From contig JAWQEG010003714.1 in NCBI GenBank assembly GCA_033782935.1, positions 1-64,000 on the forward strand: a stretch of 64,000 bases of DNA, in the 5' to 3' direction. A program made the translations under genes and the position numbers. The notes under the pieces were generated by a model that was given only the letters and a program-made list of their open reading frames with translations, ran no database searches and had not been told where the DNA came from. Source of the stretch: Petrolisthes cinctipes (Eukaryota; Arthropoda; Malacostraca; Decapoda; Porcellanidae). Positions 45,101-55,919 of the stretch are shown piece after piece; the stretch's first letter is position 1, and each line of letters begins with the position of its first letter.

Positions 45101-46453
45101 GCATCGTCAACACCACGGATGTTCTTGTCTACGACTCTCAGTCTCACCTCTCTCATATGTCATACTTAACAGGTCACATCAGGAACTTTACCTTCATCCA
45201 TTTTTTATCCCTTACTATAACTTATGCTCCTTCAGTTGCAATGTGTCTAGGCATCTCGAATGAAATTTGACATGCTTTGGGATCTTTCTCACTTTTTATT
45301 TCATGGGTGAGATCTTTAGTCCTCGGCTCCTCACCCTCCTCAATTGAGAAGAAAAATAAAGGTGACTTATGACAGAGTTCATTGGTGATCTTGGTGACTG
45401 ATAACAATTACTGTATTGATGGTGAATATTAGTGCATTTAAGTGGGCCATCCTTTGAGGGCAAAAATTATGAACTACTAATTCCTTCAATCCATGGTATA
45501 AAACAGATTCCATACTCATTTACTGAAGAACTAGCCTGTCTCCTGGCATTGTTTGTTTGGAGGAATCAGTAGCCCTTCAATTTGCCTACAACAAATGTCC
45601 ACCTTAATACTATACTGATACCTAGGATTGTGAAAACTTGGACAGTGTACGTTCGTATCTCCTTAAATAATTGCTAGTGTTAAATCGAAAATGCGTTATT
45701 TAAACTCATGTTATTCAAGAGGTGAATGTATGTCTTGTGTCACTTACCTTGAGACGCAAAGCTTTGGACTGGGTGCAAATGACTGGTGAACCCATTATGT
45801 TGACCGCTTTGTTGGCCCACTGTTTGGGAGGGAAACAATAGTAAGGGATTACTTTACATTGTCTGGTACAGTTTAACAAATTTTCCTAATGTGGGGAATA
45901 GCCCAGTACAGTATATTAAAGTCTTACTGCTCATCATTGGAGGTTTATGATTTTATCTCTGTACTTTTCATTACATACAGTAGTCTAGTACAGATTATAC
46001 CGATTCTCCTGATAGCCTATGTTGTTGTTGAAGTTCCTCAAGCTGTCTGGCCGAGCAGCCCCGTGATAGCCTATGTGTAATAGCCCAGTACATTAAAGTC
46101 TTACTGCTCACATTGGAGGTTTATGAATTTATATCTGTACTTTTCATTGGGTCAAGGCCTCTTTATACTGTATATGGACTCAATAAACATGGTAAATATC
46201 CACCCAAAACATCTCCAACACAGTAAACACCATGCATTTTGAGAAATATGAATGAAGATTTTTCTTGTGTATACCAGTGGGTAGCAATTGCTGAATGTAC
46301 AGTGAATTCAAGCCTCATCTCCTAGTTTATGATAGTGAGCATTTACAGTTCAGTAGTATGAAGGAAACTTGAATACTCACAGAGTATAGGGTTAGTGTCC
46401 TGGCCACACACTGCTGCTACCACCACCACACTCACTACCACAACGATCCTCAT
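35946..46453 (-). CDS. Clip-domain serine protease with Pro-rich linker and Asp at position 193 (gene 2)
   Basis: Joined minus-strand exons: 46381-46453, 45748-45819, 44732-44782, 43730-43837, 41022-41152, 40163-40299, 39418-39683, 38864-39041, 37795-37962, 37464-37540, 36472-36632, 35946-36107; 1584 nt, 527 residues, all GT-AG and in phase. Order: signal peptide (about 1-17), Gly/Asn/Gln-rich segments, clip domain (Cys 153, 163, 169, 186, 196, 197), Pro/Gln-rich linker (about 198-279), activation site R291-IVGG, then a protease domain with His335, Asp384 and Ser477. Asp471 predicts cleavage after Arg/Lys. The residue two before the catalytic Ser, normally Gly193 of the oxyanion hole, is Asp475. 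So the triad is complete but activity or inhibitor sensitivity may be altered. The likely role is a secreted cascade protease, as in gene 1. The start lies 11 nt after an acceptor-like CTTTCTACAG, implying an untranslated first exon as in gene 1. Confidence 0.92.
36472..36632 (-). CDS. Gene 2 coding exon 11
   Basis: 161 nt from CATTTCCTCTAG to GTAAGG, phase 1-0. GWGAVQYNG start, GGKDACQ end; Asp471 at the specificity pocket. Confidence 0.94.
37464..37540 (-). CDS. Gene 2 coding exon 10
   Basis: 77 nt, acceptor GCCTTCAG, donor GTAAGT, phase 2-1. Encodes YGQYVRPICLPQEEELLENK and MATVA. In gene 1 this is fused to the preceding exon. Confidence 0.93.
37795..37962 (-). CDS. Gene 2 coding exon 9: catalytic Asp
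   Basis: 168 nt, acceptor CACAACAG, donor GTAAGC, phase 2-2. Contains NNDIALLTL with Asp384. Confidence 0.94.
38864..39041 (-). CDS. Gene 2 coding exon 8: activation site and catalytic His
   Basis: 178 nt, acceptor TTGTTAACAG, donor GTGAGT, phase 1-2. ACGVVSDRIHTR-IVGG, then LTAAHC with His335. Confidence 0.94.
39418..39683 (-). CDS. Gene 2 coding exon 7: end of clip and Pro-rich linker
   Basis: 266 nt, acceptor TTCTCCCAG, donor GTTAGT, phase 2-1. YIGVCC supplies the last two clip cysteines; then PEPEPEPEP and PQPQPKP/PQPQPRP repeats followed by a Gln run. Confidence 0.92.
39948..40107. mobile_element. TTAA-type foldback element, subfamily A, in gene 2 intron 6
   Basis: TTAA-CGGAAGATTCACTTGTTGGC to AAGAAGCTCCCA-TTAA. 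It ends 56 bp from the clip exon boundary. Confidence 0.82.
40163..40299 (-). CDS. Gene 2 coding exon 6: clip domain
   Basis: 137 nt, acceptor TCCCCTGCAG, donor GTGAGT, phase 0-2. Cysteine spacing C-9-C-5-C-16-C, as in gene 1. Confidence 0.93.
41022..41152 (-). CDS. Gene 2 coding exon 5: Gln-rich linker
   Basis: 131 nt, acceptor CATGACAACAG, donor GTGAGT, phase 1-0. Encodes NLQQAYQVIQQQVSN, a (Gln)6 run and SLARANVAVNA. Splices in phase to the exon at 43730. Confidence 0.88.
41206..41420. mobile_element. TA-flanked palindromic element P, copy 1, in gene 2 intron 4
   Basis: TA-CAGCCACAATCAAATATCC to GGATATTTGATTGTGGCTG-TA with inward pairing CCTTCCATCG / CGATGGAAGG. 215 bp, starting 53 bp from exon 5. 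A second copy is at 61452-61672. Confidence 0.82.
42025..42212. mobile_element. TA-flanked palindromic element in gene 2 intron 4
   Basis: TA-CAGTTGCGAACGGGAGTTTC to CTCACTTCCGCAATGCAACTG-TA, 188 bp. Confidence 0.72.
42329..42490. mobile_element. TTAA-type foldback element, subfamily C, in gene 2 intron 4
   Basis: TTAA-GAGGGTAATACACTTTTGGT to CACCAACACTGTACTTCC; the right TTAA is lost. Confidence 0.75.
42905..43050. mobile_element. TTAA-type foldback element, subfamily C
   Basis: GGGTACATTGGAGTGCTTTG to CACTGTAATTCCCTC-TTAA in gene 2 intron 4. Confidence 0.75.
43156..43332. mobile_element. TTAA-type foldback element, subfamily C
   Basis: GGGGGTAATATATTCTTGTT to TACATGTACCCAC-TTAA in gene 2 intron 4. 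Confidence 0.72.
43463..43676. mobile_element. TA-flanked palindromic element in gene 2 intron 4
   Basis: TA-CAGTTGCCCACACATGAAAC to TTTCATGTGTGGGCAACAG-TA. About 100 bp arms meet at a TAATATTATTA centre; 54 bp from the exon at 43730. Confidence 0.8.
43730..43837 (-). CDS. Gene 2 coding exon 4
   Basis: 108 nt, acceptor CCTTCTTCCAG, donor GTATGT, phase 1-1. Ser/Thr/Asn-rich, unrecognised: DTVTGEYVPVNGNSNGQ and onward. Confidence 0.87.
43877..44045. mobile_element. TTAA-type foldback element, subfamily A, in gene 2 intron 3
   Basis: TTAA-CGGGAGATTCTTTCGAGGGG to GAGAATCTCCCT-TTAA. Confidence 0.83.
44170..44220. repeat. Short perfect inverted repeat
   Basis: AAGGGAGCCAGTACATTTT pairs with AAAATGTACTGGCTCCCTT around a 12-base loop, in gene 2 intron 3. 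Confidence 0.75.
44732..44782 (-). CDS. Gene 2 coding exon 3
   Basis: 51 nt, acceptor TTAACTCCAG, donor GTAAGT, phase 1-1. Encodes FEVGNGNSFGPQTFVR. Short, but both sites and phase agree. Confidence 0.82.
45009..45133. mobile_element. Palindromic element D, copy 6, in gene 2 intron 2
   Basis: GTGTGCAAGAACATTCATGG...CATCGTCAACACCACGGATG then TTCTTGTC. Confidence 0.75.
45438..45607. mobile_element. Divergent TTAA-type element in gene 2 intron 2
   Basis: TTAA-GTGGGCCATCCTTTGAGGGC to CAAATGTCCACC-TTAA, with TTTGTTTGGAGGAATCAGTA core. Confidence 0.65.
45748..45819 (-). CDS. Gene 2 coding exon 2
   Basis: 72 nt, acceptor CCCAAACAG, donor GTAAGT, phase 1-1. Encodes GQQSGQHNGFTSHLHPVQSF and ASQ; Gly/Gln-rich. 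Confidence 0.83.
46381..46453 (-). CDS. Gene 2 coding exon 1: signal peptide
   Basis: 73 nt, donor GTGAGT, phase 1. MRIVVVVSVVVVAAVCGQ is a Val/Ala-rich signal peptide, cleavage probably near Gly17. Confidence 0.88.
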
Positions 46454-47155
46454 TGTGGCTTAATCTGTAGAAAGTTAGAGGTTGGACATGATGCCTTTTT
46501 AAACATACACCATACTCAATACTACCATAACAAGTATTCTAATTGTATATAGAGAGAACTGTTTCAGGGAGAGACATACCTTCCTTCAGTATAGTACATC
46601 TACATTAAATTGACCTCCAGCCATGATCATGATCATGGTATTCCACCACCCTCAACGTTGCCAAATCAGGTTGAACCCACATTACTCTGTCTCATGTGTC
46701 AGCTGTTTACTACTTCTAAATTAACTTGCCAGATTACCCAGCCCTGCAGGTGGGGGAAATACCAGTCTGGGCCCCAACCCAGTGGTTAGTTTCCTGTAGA
46801 CAGACTATACCTATGTGAAATCCACCTGCTTTTCCATTCATCCATCCATCCATCCATCCATTTATCAGTTCATGCATCCATTCAATCATCACTACATCCA
46901 CCCAGCTATTCCTCCCAGTCCTGCCCATCTGCCGTGTCCTTGAAATATTAAAGGGCATGTATAGCCCATAGCCACACCAAACCCTGTCTCACAAAAACTA
47001 GTTGTAAAATAATCCAACCCTCGATTCATGTTTACAGTGTCATCTCTCCTTTTGTATGTGTAATCCTTCCATTATTGTGCTCTTGTACTGTTCACATTTT
47101 CTCATACTTTTTCTTTTAGTACCAAATGCCTTATATTATAGCCTGGTATTCTACT

Positions 47156-47160
<5 letters not shown>

Positions 47161-47192
<32 letters not shown>
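47161..47192. repeat. Poly(T) run
   Basis: Over thirty T residues. Confidence 0.9.
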
Positions 47193-47689
47193 TACGTAGT
47201 GGAAATGTACCAATTCCCTTTATAATAGGTAATATGAATTTAGATACACATTCTGTATTCATTTCAGTGTTTACCAGTCATAGATAAATATTTGGGGTAA
47301 TTTGTCTTGGACTGCATTACATTTATCAAAAAGCTAAATCACTTACTAAAGGGAATCAGTTTACAGTAGTACAGCACATTATCATCATGTTGAGAAAAAA
47401 GGAGGATAGTACAGTATGGTAAATATTTCAAGGTGATGACTGATGAGGAGGAGCAGTGGTTTTGCTGTATTCTTTTTTTTTTTATAGTATTGGTGGTGTA
47501 TCATCTTCATTGGTGCAAAGTACAGTGTATATTGTCATAATAGATTACAAGACTACAGCTGTTAGTCTTTGTAATACAGGTTCAAAAGAAGATTCACTCC
47601 AATGGCTCACTTACATTCTTCTGATTACAAAACTACAGATCACAGGGGAGAACATTAAGCGGGTAGGTACAGTATAGGTGTACAGTATA

Positions 47690-47860
47690 GTAAATCAATA
47701 TAGTGTTGGTAAATCTGGAGTAACTGATTTATCCTAACTATACCAGGCAAACAACCGGACACCGTTATTTTTGTTCATATGATCCTGTTTCCTGGCATAA
47801 TAGTACTTTGTGGGAATCAAGGCACTCTAATGTACCAAAAGTGTATTATCACCCCCTTAA
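47690..47860. mobile_element. TTAA-type foldback element, subfamily C
   Basis: ATATAGTGTTGGTAAATCTG to AAAGTGTATTATCACCCCC-TTAA. Confidence 0.75.
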
Positions 47861-47981
47861 ACAAACTTCTTACCTTCAGTCCTGCATAAAAAAGTGTATT
47901 GAGATGGGCTTTAGGGAGACGAGTAGGAGAGGCAAGGCAAAAACTATATAGTGCTTATATAACCTTATCCAGGAAATGAGT

Positions 47982-48092
47982 TCTCTCTCTCTCTCTCTCA
48001 TTCACTCTCTCTTTCACTCTCCCTCTCTCTCCTCTCTCGATCTATCTGTCTATCTATCTATCAGTCTATCTATCTATCTATATCTCTCTCTG
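47982..48092. repeat. (CT)n and (TCTA)n microsatellites
   Basis: CT-rich tract followed by TCTA/TCTG tetranucleotides. Confidence 0.88.
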
Positions 48093-48159
48093 TTATAAAT
48101 ACAGCTAAAATGCCTCTGTGTGTGTGTGTGTGTGTGTGTGAATACAGTAAGATTGTTTT

Positions 48160-48475
48160 TGTAGTGGTGGGGATGTGATGAATGGATGGTGTGGTGTTGG
48201 GGGAGATAATGGTAGTGGTGGTGATGAAGGTGATGTGGTGTTAGTGGTGATATAGAGAAGAAATTCATGTGTAAGATTGTTCATGTAGTGGTGGTGATGT
48301 GATGAATGGATGGTGTGGTGTTGGGGGAGATGATGGTAGTGGTGGTGATGTGATGAATGGATGGTGTGGTGTTGGGGGAGATAATGGTAGTGGTGGTGAT
48401 GTGATGAATGGATGGTGTGGTGTTGGGGGAGATGATGGTAGTGGTGGTGATGTGATGTAGTGTTAGTGGTGATGA
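48160..48475. repeat. Approximately 57-bp minisatellite
   Basis: Four tandem units of GTGATGAATGGATGGTGTGG, TGTTGGGGGAGATRATGGTA, GTGGTG. A longer period ending GTTAGTGGTGAT brackets the array. Confidence 0.88.
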
Positions 48476-48715
48476 AGAACAAGAATTTTTGAAAGAATAA
48501 AAAATATACAGTAAAGTTATTTTGAAAGTCTATTAACTGTTATATACTTGTACAATCACTTCACCAAAGTACTTTCCATCATCACTGTGTTGGCCTTGAC
48601 ATTATGTGAGACAGGAAGCAGGCAGGTAGGTAGGCAGGAAGTCACAGTTAAGTTATCTCAAGGTGAGTGCATGCAATAATTATACTCAGTCAAGCTATTG
48701 CATCTCTCTAATCTA

Positions 48716-48835
48716 AAATAATAATAATAATGATGATGATGATGATGATAATAATAATAACAATAAAAAAAATTATCATTATTATTATTATCATTATTAT
48801 AGAAATAATAATAATACTCTAATAATAATAATGAT
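48716..48835. repeat. (AAT)n/(GAT)n microsatellite
   Basis: AAT, GAT and ATT tracts forming an inverted arrangement (AATAAT... then ATTATT...). Confidence 0.85.
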
Positions 48836-49180
48836 TAATCGTGTGTGCATGTATGTGTGTATGTGTGGGTGTGCATGCATCTGTAAGTATACAATTGCAT
48901 ACTAGGAAAATACCGTGCTCTTGCCAAAAATAAAACATGATGTACGGGAAAGCCAAGGGAATACCTAATATCACCTGAGGCATTCAGACAGGTGCACTAA
49001 CGAGTAAGGTGACTTTGCAGGTGAATGACTAAGTGGTGGAGTGCATGGTGTAGTGTGGTGTACAGCCATCACCATAAGTCATTTTACCACATCTCCCGGT
49101 CAGATGATGATGATAATTTATATGGTGATGTTGTCTGGCATGGGCTAAGTACAATCCCATCTAAAGTGTATCAGTCTTAA

Positions 49181-49288
49181 TTAAGGGGAGAACTTCTTTT
49201 TGGTAAATTGGAGGACTACTGAATCCTCCAAACTATACCAGGAAATTAATCACCTCAATAATGTACCAAAATGAGGTTCTCCCCTTTA
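49181..49288. mobile_element. Short TTAA-type element, subfamily A
   Basis: TTAA-GGGGAGAACTTCTTTTTGGT to ACCAAAATGAGGTTCTCCCC-TTTA, 108 bp; lacks the second core copy. Confidence 0.72.
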
Positions 49289-51419
49289 CAGTAGGTATAT
49301 CATATTCAAGTTGTAGAATCAAGTATCCCATCTGGAGTGTATCAGTCTTAGGGTTCATCATAATTAAGTATAACTCTTTCATAACACTGTATCTTCATAT
49401 CAGAGGTAACCAACAGACAGAAGAGGCAATACACTTTGATGTACATCCAGTAAACTCTTATTATACACTAATATTAATGGGCTAGATGTGTAATGTATGT
49501 AATGAAACCACCTGCAATAAACCCTCATGACTGTATATACAAGTTGGGTGTCAGAAATGTACTGGTATTATGTGTAATGACAGGTTTGTGGATAAAAGTT
49601 CTTGGTAACTCATATAAAGATGGCAACACAGGCATTTGATGAATAAAAGAGAGATAGAGGGAGGAGAAGAAGAGTGAAGGGAAGATCAGGGTAGGGTTGG
49701 GAATAGGGCAGAAGGAAAGGTGGGGCAACAGAAAGAAAGAAAGAAAGAGAGAAGGGGAGATCAGGATGGGTTGGGAATAGGGCAGAAGGGAAGGAGCAAA
49801 AACTAGTACAGTATTGTATAGGTATTTATATAACCTCATCTAGGATGGAACCTTTGACCTTGGAAATATGTGATACAGAGAGGAATAAGTTTTGTTTTTG
49901 TAGTGATGGGGATGTGATGTTTGGTGGTGAGGGTACAGAGAGAGAGAAAAAAAAAAACAGTACAGTAGCCTACAGTAGTGTTTAGGTGTTTGTTAATGGA
50001 AATAGTTTTAAGAAGCATTTCACTGCAACAAGAAATTAGGCACCTCGTGTTAGACAGAAATACAAGCTGTAGCCATTTACATTTAAAGGAGACACAGTAT
50101 GTAAAGTGAGGTGAGGTGAGGTGACCTTGATGACTGACTGGCTAGCTGGGGAATAGTGGGGATTTCACAGTGATCACATCTTGGTATTCCCTGATACTCA
50201 ATTGCCAGAAATCATAATGGAATAGTTTCTCCAGTCTGATCTCAGTAACAATTCAGGCTGTGAAATTTTCTTGAATGAAAATATAGTAATGTATGTCCTT
50301 TTTTTTTTTTTATCAATATTTATTTATATATACTGTACAGGTTTATTTCCTGTTTTTTTCTGTTCACTTGTATAATGATGATTGGGATTTTTTTCCTTTT
50401 TTTTTTATCTGGTAATATTCCAGCTCTTGTGTATAATTTATGATGTCAGATTGTACTAAGTTTTAAATTACAGTATTACTTTTTAACCATAGAATATAAT
50501 TATATATACACACCTACGCACTAATGTAGAAGTCTCTACACTAGGTACACTATATAATACAGTAATACACTTGTAACACTGGTCCACTCACAACTGCAAA
50601 GCTTACAGTACTGTTTAGACTCCAGCTCAGACCTTCTCTTATATAGCCTTTGCTTCCCAACCTCCCCTCTTCCCATTCCCTCCCCCCTGCCCACTCTCTT
50701 ACCATGTCCCAGCCTCCTCCAGTCTCCCCTCCCCCTGCCCACTTTTTTACCATGTCTCAATTTCTTCCCATTTTTTTGTCTCCCTCTCACACCCACACAC
50801 ACACACACATACATCATGTCAAGTTGACTGCCTCTTTTATGCCTGCCAATAAATGACTGGTATTGATGATCTCCAGACTTTTTTCTACAATTATATCATG
50901 TATTAAAGGTGAAATATGGTTTTGTTTAGTTAGTTTTGCCAAGAGTAGGAAATACTGTACATGTCTTGTTAACTGTATTTAAGTTACAGTACAGGTTTTG
51001 TTTTTTTCAATCTGGGTTATTTTTAAAGTAAATTGTGTTAATTGTCATTGCCTGTCTGCGGAAGGAATATGTCTCACGTTTCGTAGGAGTCAAGGTGCTG
51101 GTGGCCGATTTCAAGCTTTTTACGGCTTAGTTTGTTAATTTATAATAACTCATTCTTTGTTATGTAAGGAAATAATTACATGTATCACATATTTAAAGAG
51201 AAATTCCTTATTTCTTACACAGTAGTTTATTTTTGTTTGTTATTAAAGGAAATAAAAAAATATATATTACATACAGGGGATATCACTTGACCTGTGGCCC
51301 ACGGTCTTATTATAATGATCTCGTCTGACACAAGGCATCAAAAGGTTGCCTGATTCTGGTCTATAAAATCAAGCTGGATGCAATTAATTTCTTTCACTAT
51401 CATTTCAGTTACAATATTT

Positions 51420-51598
51420 TAAGGGGATAATATACATTTGGTACATTGGAGTGCCTTGATTTCTCCAAAATATGTTAGGAAACAGAACCAATGAATTAAT
51501 ATAATGGTATCCTGGTGCTTGGAATAGTTTGGAGGAAATAGTTGCTCTAAATTTACTACCAACAACACTGTACTGTACCACATACAGTATCCCCTTAA
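51420..51598. mobile_element. TTAA-type foldback element, subfamily C
   Basis: TTAA-GGGGATAATATACATTTGGT to ACATACAGTATCCCC-TTAA. Confidence 0.85.
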
Positions 51599-51849
51599 CT
51601 TGAGGTGTGGACGTAACAATCATAATTTCTTTAAACAGTATCCGCAACAACTCCAGCCTTCTGTGATACAAGGTGATACAAGGCAAAAAAGTTTATTTGA
51701 TTTTGTAATGGAATAATAAAGAAAAGGTTCAGAAAATAAAGACAATTTGCTATCACATATAAATATATATTCCACATAAATTATTAATAAGATGAGAACC
51801 AATGTTAAGTTTTTCGATACAAATGAAGTCTGAGAAAGGATTAAAGTAA

Positions 51850-52012
51850 AGGAGCTTGTGATTTTGTCGTGAATTGGCGGCTACCGATTCCTACAAACCG
51901 GACCATGAAAAATTAAATACAGTACAGTGAATTATTGTGGTCTGTTTCTGGGCAAAGTTTGAAGGAGTAATACAGTAGCCTCTAACCTACTGACAAAATC
52001 ATAAGTCCCTTC
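51850..52012. mobile_element. Divergent TTAA-group element
   Basis: AAGGAGCTTGTGATTTTGTC pairs with ACAAAATCATAAGTCCCTT; core CCGATTCCTACAAACCGGAC. Confidence 0.6.
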
Positions 52013-52834
52013 ACAATGTCTGTAAGATAATACTGTAGATATAGCATTGATAGAATGACAATACCATAGAGTACCTGTACCTTGCATGTTAGTAATACAG
52101 TATACATAATATTCTTAAAATCAAGAGCTTGACAATGACCTATGCAGTACAAAAGACTCCATAGACTATACAGTAGCCTACATGTAGCCATAATTATTTT
52201 CACAAAGGGAACTAGCACCAAGCTCAGAGAGATTATTTGGCACAAAGGAAAGTCTATGGGAGTAGAAGGAAATTAGGCAGAACACAGAGGAATGACCAGA
52301 CCACACATTGTTTTTTATTCTTTGGGGGGGGGGGGGGGTGGTTACAGGCTGGTAAGGGACAAGAAATACAAGAGGTGCAGGAGGGAGAAAAATATAGGGA
52401 ACTCACTAGGTAGGACATGTAGCTATAAGTACTGTACCTTTCACAGTGTCATTAACAAACTCAGGACTTTTCCTAAACAGTTTATGAACCTGTATTCTAT
52501 GAAACCTCACAACCTTCACACCAATTATAGTATTAAAAATTGGTCAATATGCATATCTATTTTTTTATCAGACTGAGTTTAAGTTATAATGTATGTATTG
52601 CTAGAGAAAGCTTATTAACAATCAATATTTCCACACAGTCACAGTGGGAAACTTTTTCAGCTTCCCATAAAGTGTGTTGATAGTTTGGCTATACTTAAAT
52701 ACAATACATCATCTTCATAATATCTGCCTCCCCACATCTCTTGGCTGAATCTGGTAATACAATACTGTTAATTTAATGGTATTGTACTTGCTTCACCTTA
52801 TGTATGGATGTATGTAGGACAAAACATAGGGGAG

Positions 52835-52997
52835 TTAAAGGGAGATTCTCTTGTTGGTGAACTGGAAGGTCTGTGATTCCTCCAAACTATGCCCCAAATC
52901 ATATCCCCTTTTAGTATCATTGAGGGCATATGTTTGCTGGTATAGTTTGGAGGAATCAGTAACTTTCCAATTTACCAACAAGAAAAGTTCCCCTTAA
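52835..52997. mobile_element. TTAA-type foldback element, subfamily A
   Basis: TTAA-AGGGAGATTCTCTTGTTGGT to ACAAGAAAAGTTCCCC-TTAA. Confidence 0.85.
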
Positions 52998-53134
52998 AAG
53001 ATGACCAATGAGATGGTTTCATATAGCAAGGAAATTGACAGCTACTGATTCCTTCAAGCTGTGAGAGGAAACAGACCATCCCAATACACAGCACAGTCTG
53101 AAGGATTCAATTGCCACCAGTTGACCAAGTACTA

Positions 53135-53330
53135 TCATGGACAAAAATATCACACCCCCATCCTGACTGAGAAACTTGATTTGAGCTGGTAACACTGTTG
53201 ATCTCACCTCCTCTCTCTCAAGTCATGAAGGACTTGCAAGAGAGAGAGGTGGTGAGATCAACAGTGTTACCAGCACAAATAAAGTCTCTCACTCATTCCG
53301 GAGGGGGGTGCAATATTTTTGTCCACAATA
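53135..53330. mobile_element. Palindromic element with GGACAAAAATAT ends
   Basis: GGACAAAAATATCACACCCCC...TGGTAACACTGTTGATCTCA is matched by TGAGATCAACAGTGTTACCA...GCAATATTTTTGTCC about a CTCTCTCAAGTCATGAAGG centre; flanked by TA-containing sequence. Confidence 0.75.
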
Positions 53331-53459
53331 GTACATAACTGGCTTTATTAAAAGGTCTAGCTAGATACAGTACTCCCTGTATGTAGGATGAGATCTATGG
53401 AATTAAACTAAACATGCAGTAAGTTATGATTAAGATGCTTTAGTACTGTTAGCTATGTG

Positions 53460-53620
53460 TTAAGAGGGTTGTTTGATATGGGACAAATTGGAGAGCTACC
53501 GTTTCCTTCAAACTTAGCTACAGGACAGACCCCATAGTAATTTATTGGGGTAGCCTGCTTCCTGCCACAGTTGTGAGGAATCAGTAGCCCTTGAATCACC
53601 CACAACGGACATCCCCTTCA
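53460..53620. mobile_element. Divergent TTAA-group element
   Basis: TTAA-GAGGGTTGTTTGATATGGG to CACAACGGACATCCCC; GTTGTGAGGAATCAGTAGCC core. Confidence 0.6.
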
Positions 53621-53651
53621 TTGGCAAGGTTGACTGACTAGATATAACACC

Positions 53652-53979
53652 TTAAGAGGAGATTCTTTAGTTGGTGAAGTGGAAGGTCTGTGATCCCTCC
53701 AAACTATAACAGAAAACAGACTCCAACCTTCTACAAAAGTAAACCAGTTTCTGTAAGAGTTTGGACTTTAGAGGAAACAGTTAAGTTCCATTAGCTCACA
53801 GAATTTTTGCCCCTCCTTACATGAGATTCTTTTGAGGGTAAATTGGTGGGCTACTGATTTCCCCATACAATGTTACGAAATGAATCCCTCTTTAAATTTA
53901 CACTAAGGTCATCAGTTTCCTGGCAGAGTTTGGGGAATCACAGACCTTCCAATTCATCAACAAAAGAATCTCCCCTTAA
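53652..53979. mobile_element. Two consecutive subfamily A elements
   Basis: The first runs from TTAA-GAGGAGATTCTTTAGTTGG to about 53816. The second runs from CATGAGATTCTTTTGAGGG to AAAGAATCTCCCC-TTAA at 53976-53979. Confidence 0.7.
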
Positions 53980-54571
53980 AGTACTGTTCTGAATACATTA
54001 TGAACTCAAAAGAACTTCAAGTCTGTACAGAACCTCCATCTCCCATATAAAAATGTTAACCCTATTGAGTTTGCATTTATGTGCAAAGAACTAATTTTTT
54101 TATACGTTTAGTCTAGCTACTGTAGGCCAATATATAGATACCATGCCTAGAAGCAAATTAGGACCAAATATATGCTCATTCTTCACCTTGATTGAAATTG
54201 TCTAAGCTCATCTAAGGCATTGCTGTATAGTATTAAGTACCGGTATACTTAAAGTATTACTGTACTAACAGTTAAGTAAACATAATTATGCAAAGAAATT
54301 AGTCAGACCGAATTCTCAGAGCCAATAAGCCTTACAATTCAAGTTGAAGGTGAGGGATGAGAATATGAACTTAGAGTAGGCCTACAGGTCTGTCTGTACA
54401 CAGTATGGAAATTTGTCAAATCTTAACACAACACAGCCTACTCAACCATTCCCTTAATATTTTTTTAAGTGTTTTTAAGTATTTTTTAGTTATGTTTAGA
54501 GTGCACAGCTAAACCACTCGTACTTGCCTAAACCCTAATTCCCTTCCCATTCAAATTTGTCTAAAAAAATC

Positions 54572-54724
54572 ATTGAGGTGCCTGTGAGAGTGGTGCTATG
54601 AAGAGTACTGATTTCTCCAAACTGTGCTAAATAAGAAACCATCCATGATGTACTGAGGCAGTATGTTTCTCAGCACAGTTTAGAGAAATCTGTTGCCTCC
54701 AATATCCTGACATCTTGTCCCTTG
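54572..54724. mobile_element. Divergent foldback element related to the TTAA group
   Basis: ACTGATTTCTCCAAACTGTGC pairs with GCACAGTTTAGAGAAATCTG. Confidence 0.5.
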
Positions 54725-55653
54725 GAACTATTTTGTTATTGTGAGGGTTGGTCCTATCCTCTACCATACCCTGGCCTGTTCTGTCTGTCTCTTTTACTGC
54801 TTCTCTTATTCCCAGTGCTGGCAAGAGCATGTGATTATGGTTAATGGGTGTGAATCAGTAGTCCCTTGTTAAAACAAACTATTACACCTCGACAACAATA
54901 GGTTATTCCATTACTGCATAAAACTGTTTATTATTCGAGACTGCTCGGTCAGACAGCTTGAGGAACTTCAACAACAACAACTGTTTGTTATTAAAATTAA
55001 TAAAATACTGTTTATTAAAAAGTCATTACCCGTTACCATACCTACCAGTTAATAACTTGGCTACTAAAGAGAGATTTAAGGGACCCCTAGGCTTTAGGTA
55101 ATAATAAAGATGCAAGAAATAATAAAGTATTGAATACAAATACCCACTGGTTAGTACTACAGTACAGTATAATATCGCAAAACAATGTCCTTGGCAAAAT
55201 GACGATAATGGGTATCAAGGATGCAGGTATAGGGAATGACAAATAAGCTTCAACCATTTCTGTGGATGTCATGTGTGTTTCAGTATATGGTTGTACTCTT
55301 CATTATCAATTTGTTTTTGGGCACTACGATAGTTTTCTATCCTTTTCTACCTCCCTCATACCACTTGCCACTGCAGTTTTGTTATTAAACACTCTCTCTC
55401 ACTATCATGTTCATAGCTGCCCAAGTGTAGCATACAAGATTGGAAATATTAACTGGTACAATAATTACACTATCACCCACAGATAGCCTCTTCCTACCAC
55501 ACCATTACTGTCAAGTATTCAGAGTATCAGGCCTCATGCAGTTAGCCTAATGTGGCCAAGTTGTACTTCCTCGTTGCAGGTAAAATAAAATACTGCTGAT
55601 AAAATCACCCCTATAGCCACAATCTCTGGACCATGAGCACAGCCACACTGCCC

Positions 55654-55919
55654 TCATGCATCCTCAGGTATTTGCGTCTTACAGTTACCATGAATAATCT
55701 TCAGCTCCTCGTTGCAAGTCCAATACTCATTAAAAATTTTCTTATAGCCGTGATCCCTCCACCACACACACAGCTGACGGTTCCAGCTACATGGGAGAGT
55801 GTAGAAGACATCCGGGTAATCGAAGGCTATTAGGGTGTAGAGGTCTTGGTCTCCTAATTGCCCATGGAAGTTGTAGTGCTGTGTTAGATTCGTCAGCTTA
55901 GAGTGTGACATATATGAGG
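55654..55919 (-). CDS. XXYLT1-like exon 4 (C-terminus)
   Basis: 266 nt after acceptor CTCTTCCACAG, phase 1. GDQDLYTLIAFDYPDVFYTL, CSWNRQLCVWWRDHGY and HGNCKTQIPEDA; stop TGA at 55654-55656. Confidence 0.9.

Larger units (their letters stand above)
46454..55653. other. Gene-free region between genes 2 and 3
   Basis: Upstream flank of gene 2 and downstream flank of gene 3. Holds TTAA elements, a TA-type palindrome, microsatellites and AT-rich unique DNA; no exon was supported on either strand. Confidence 0.65.
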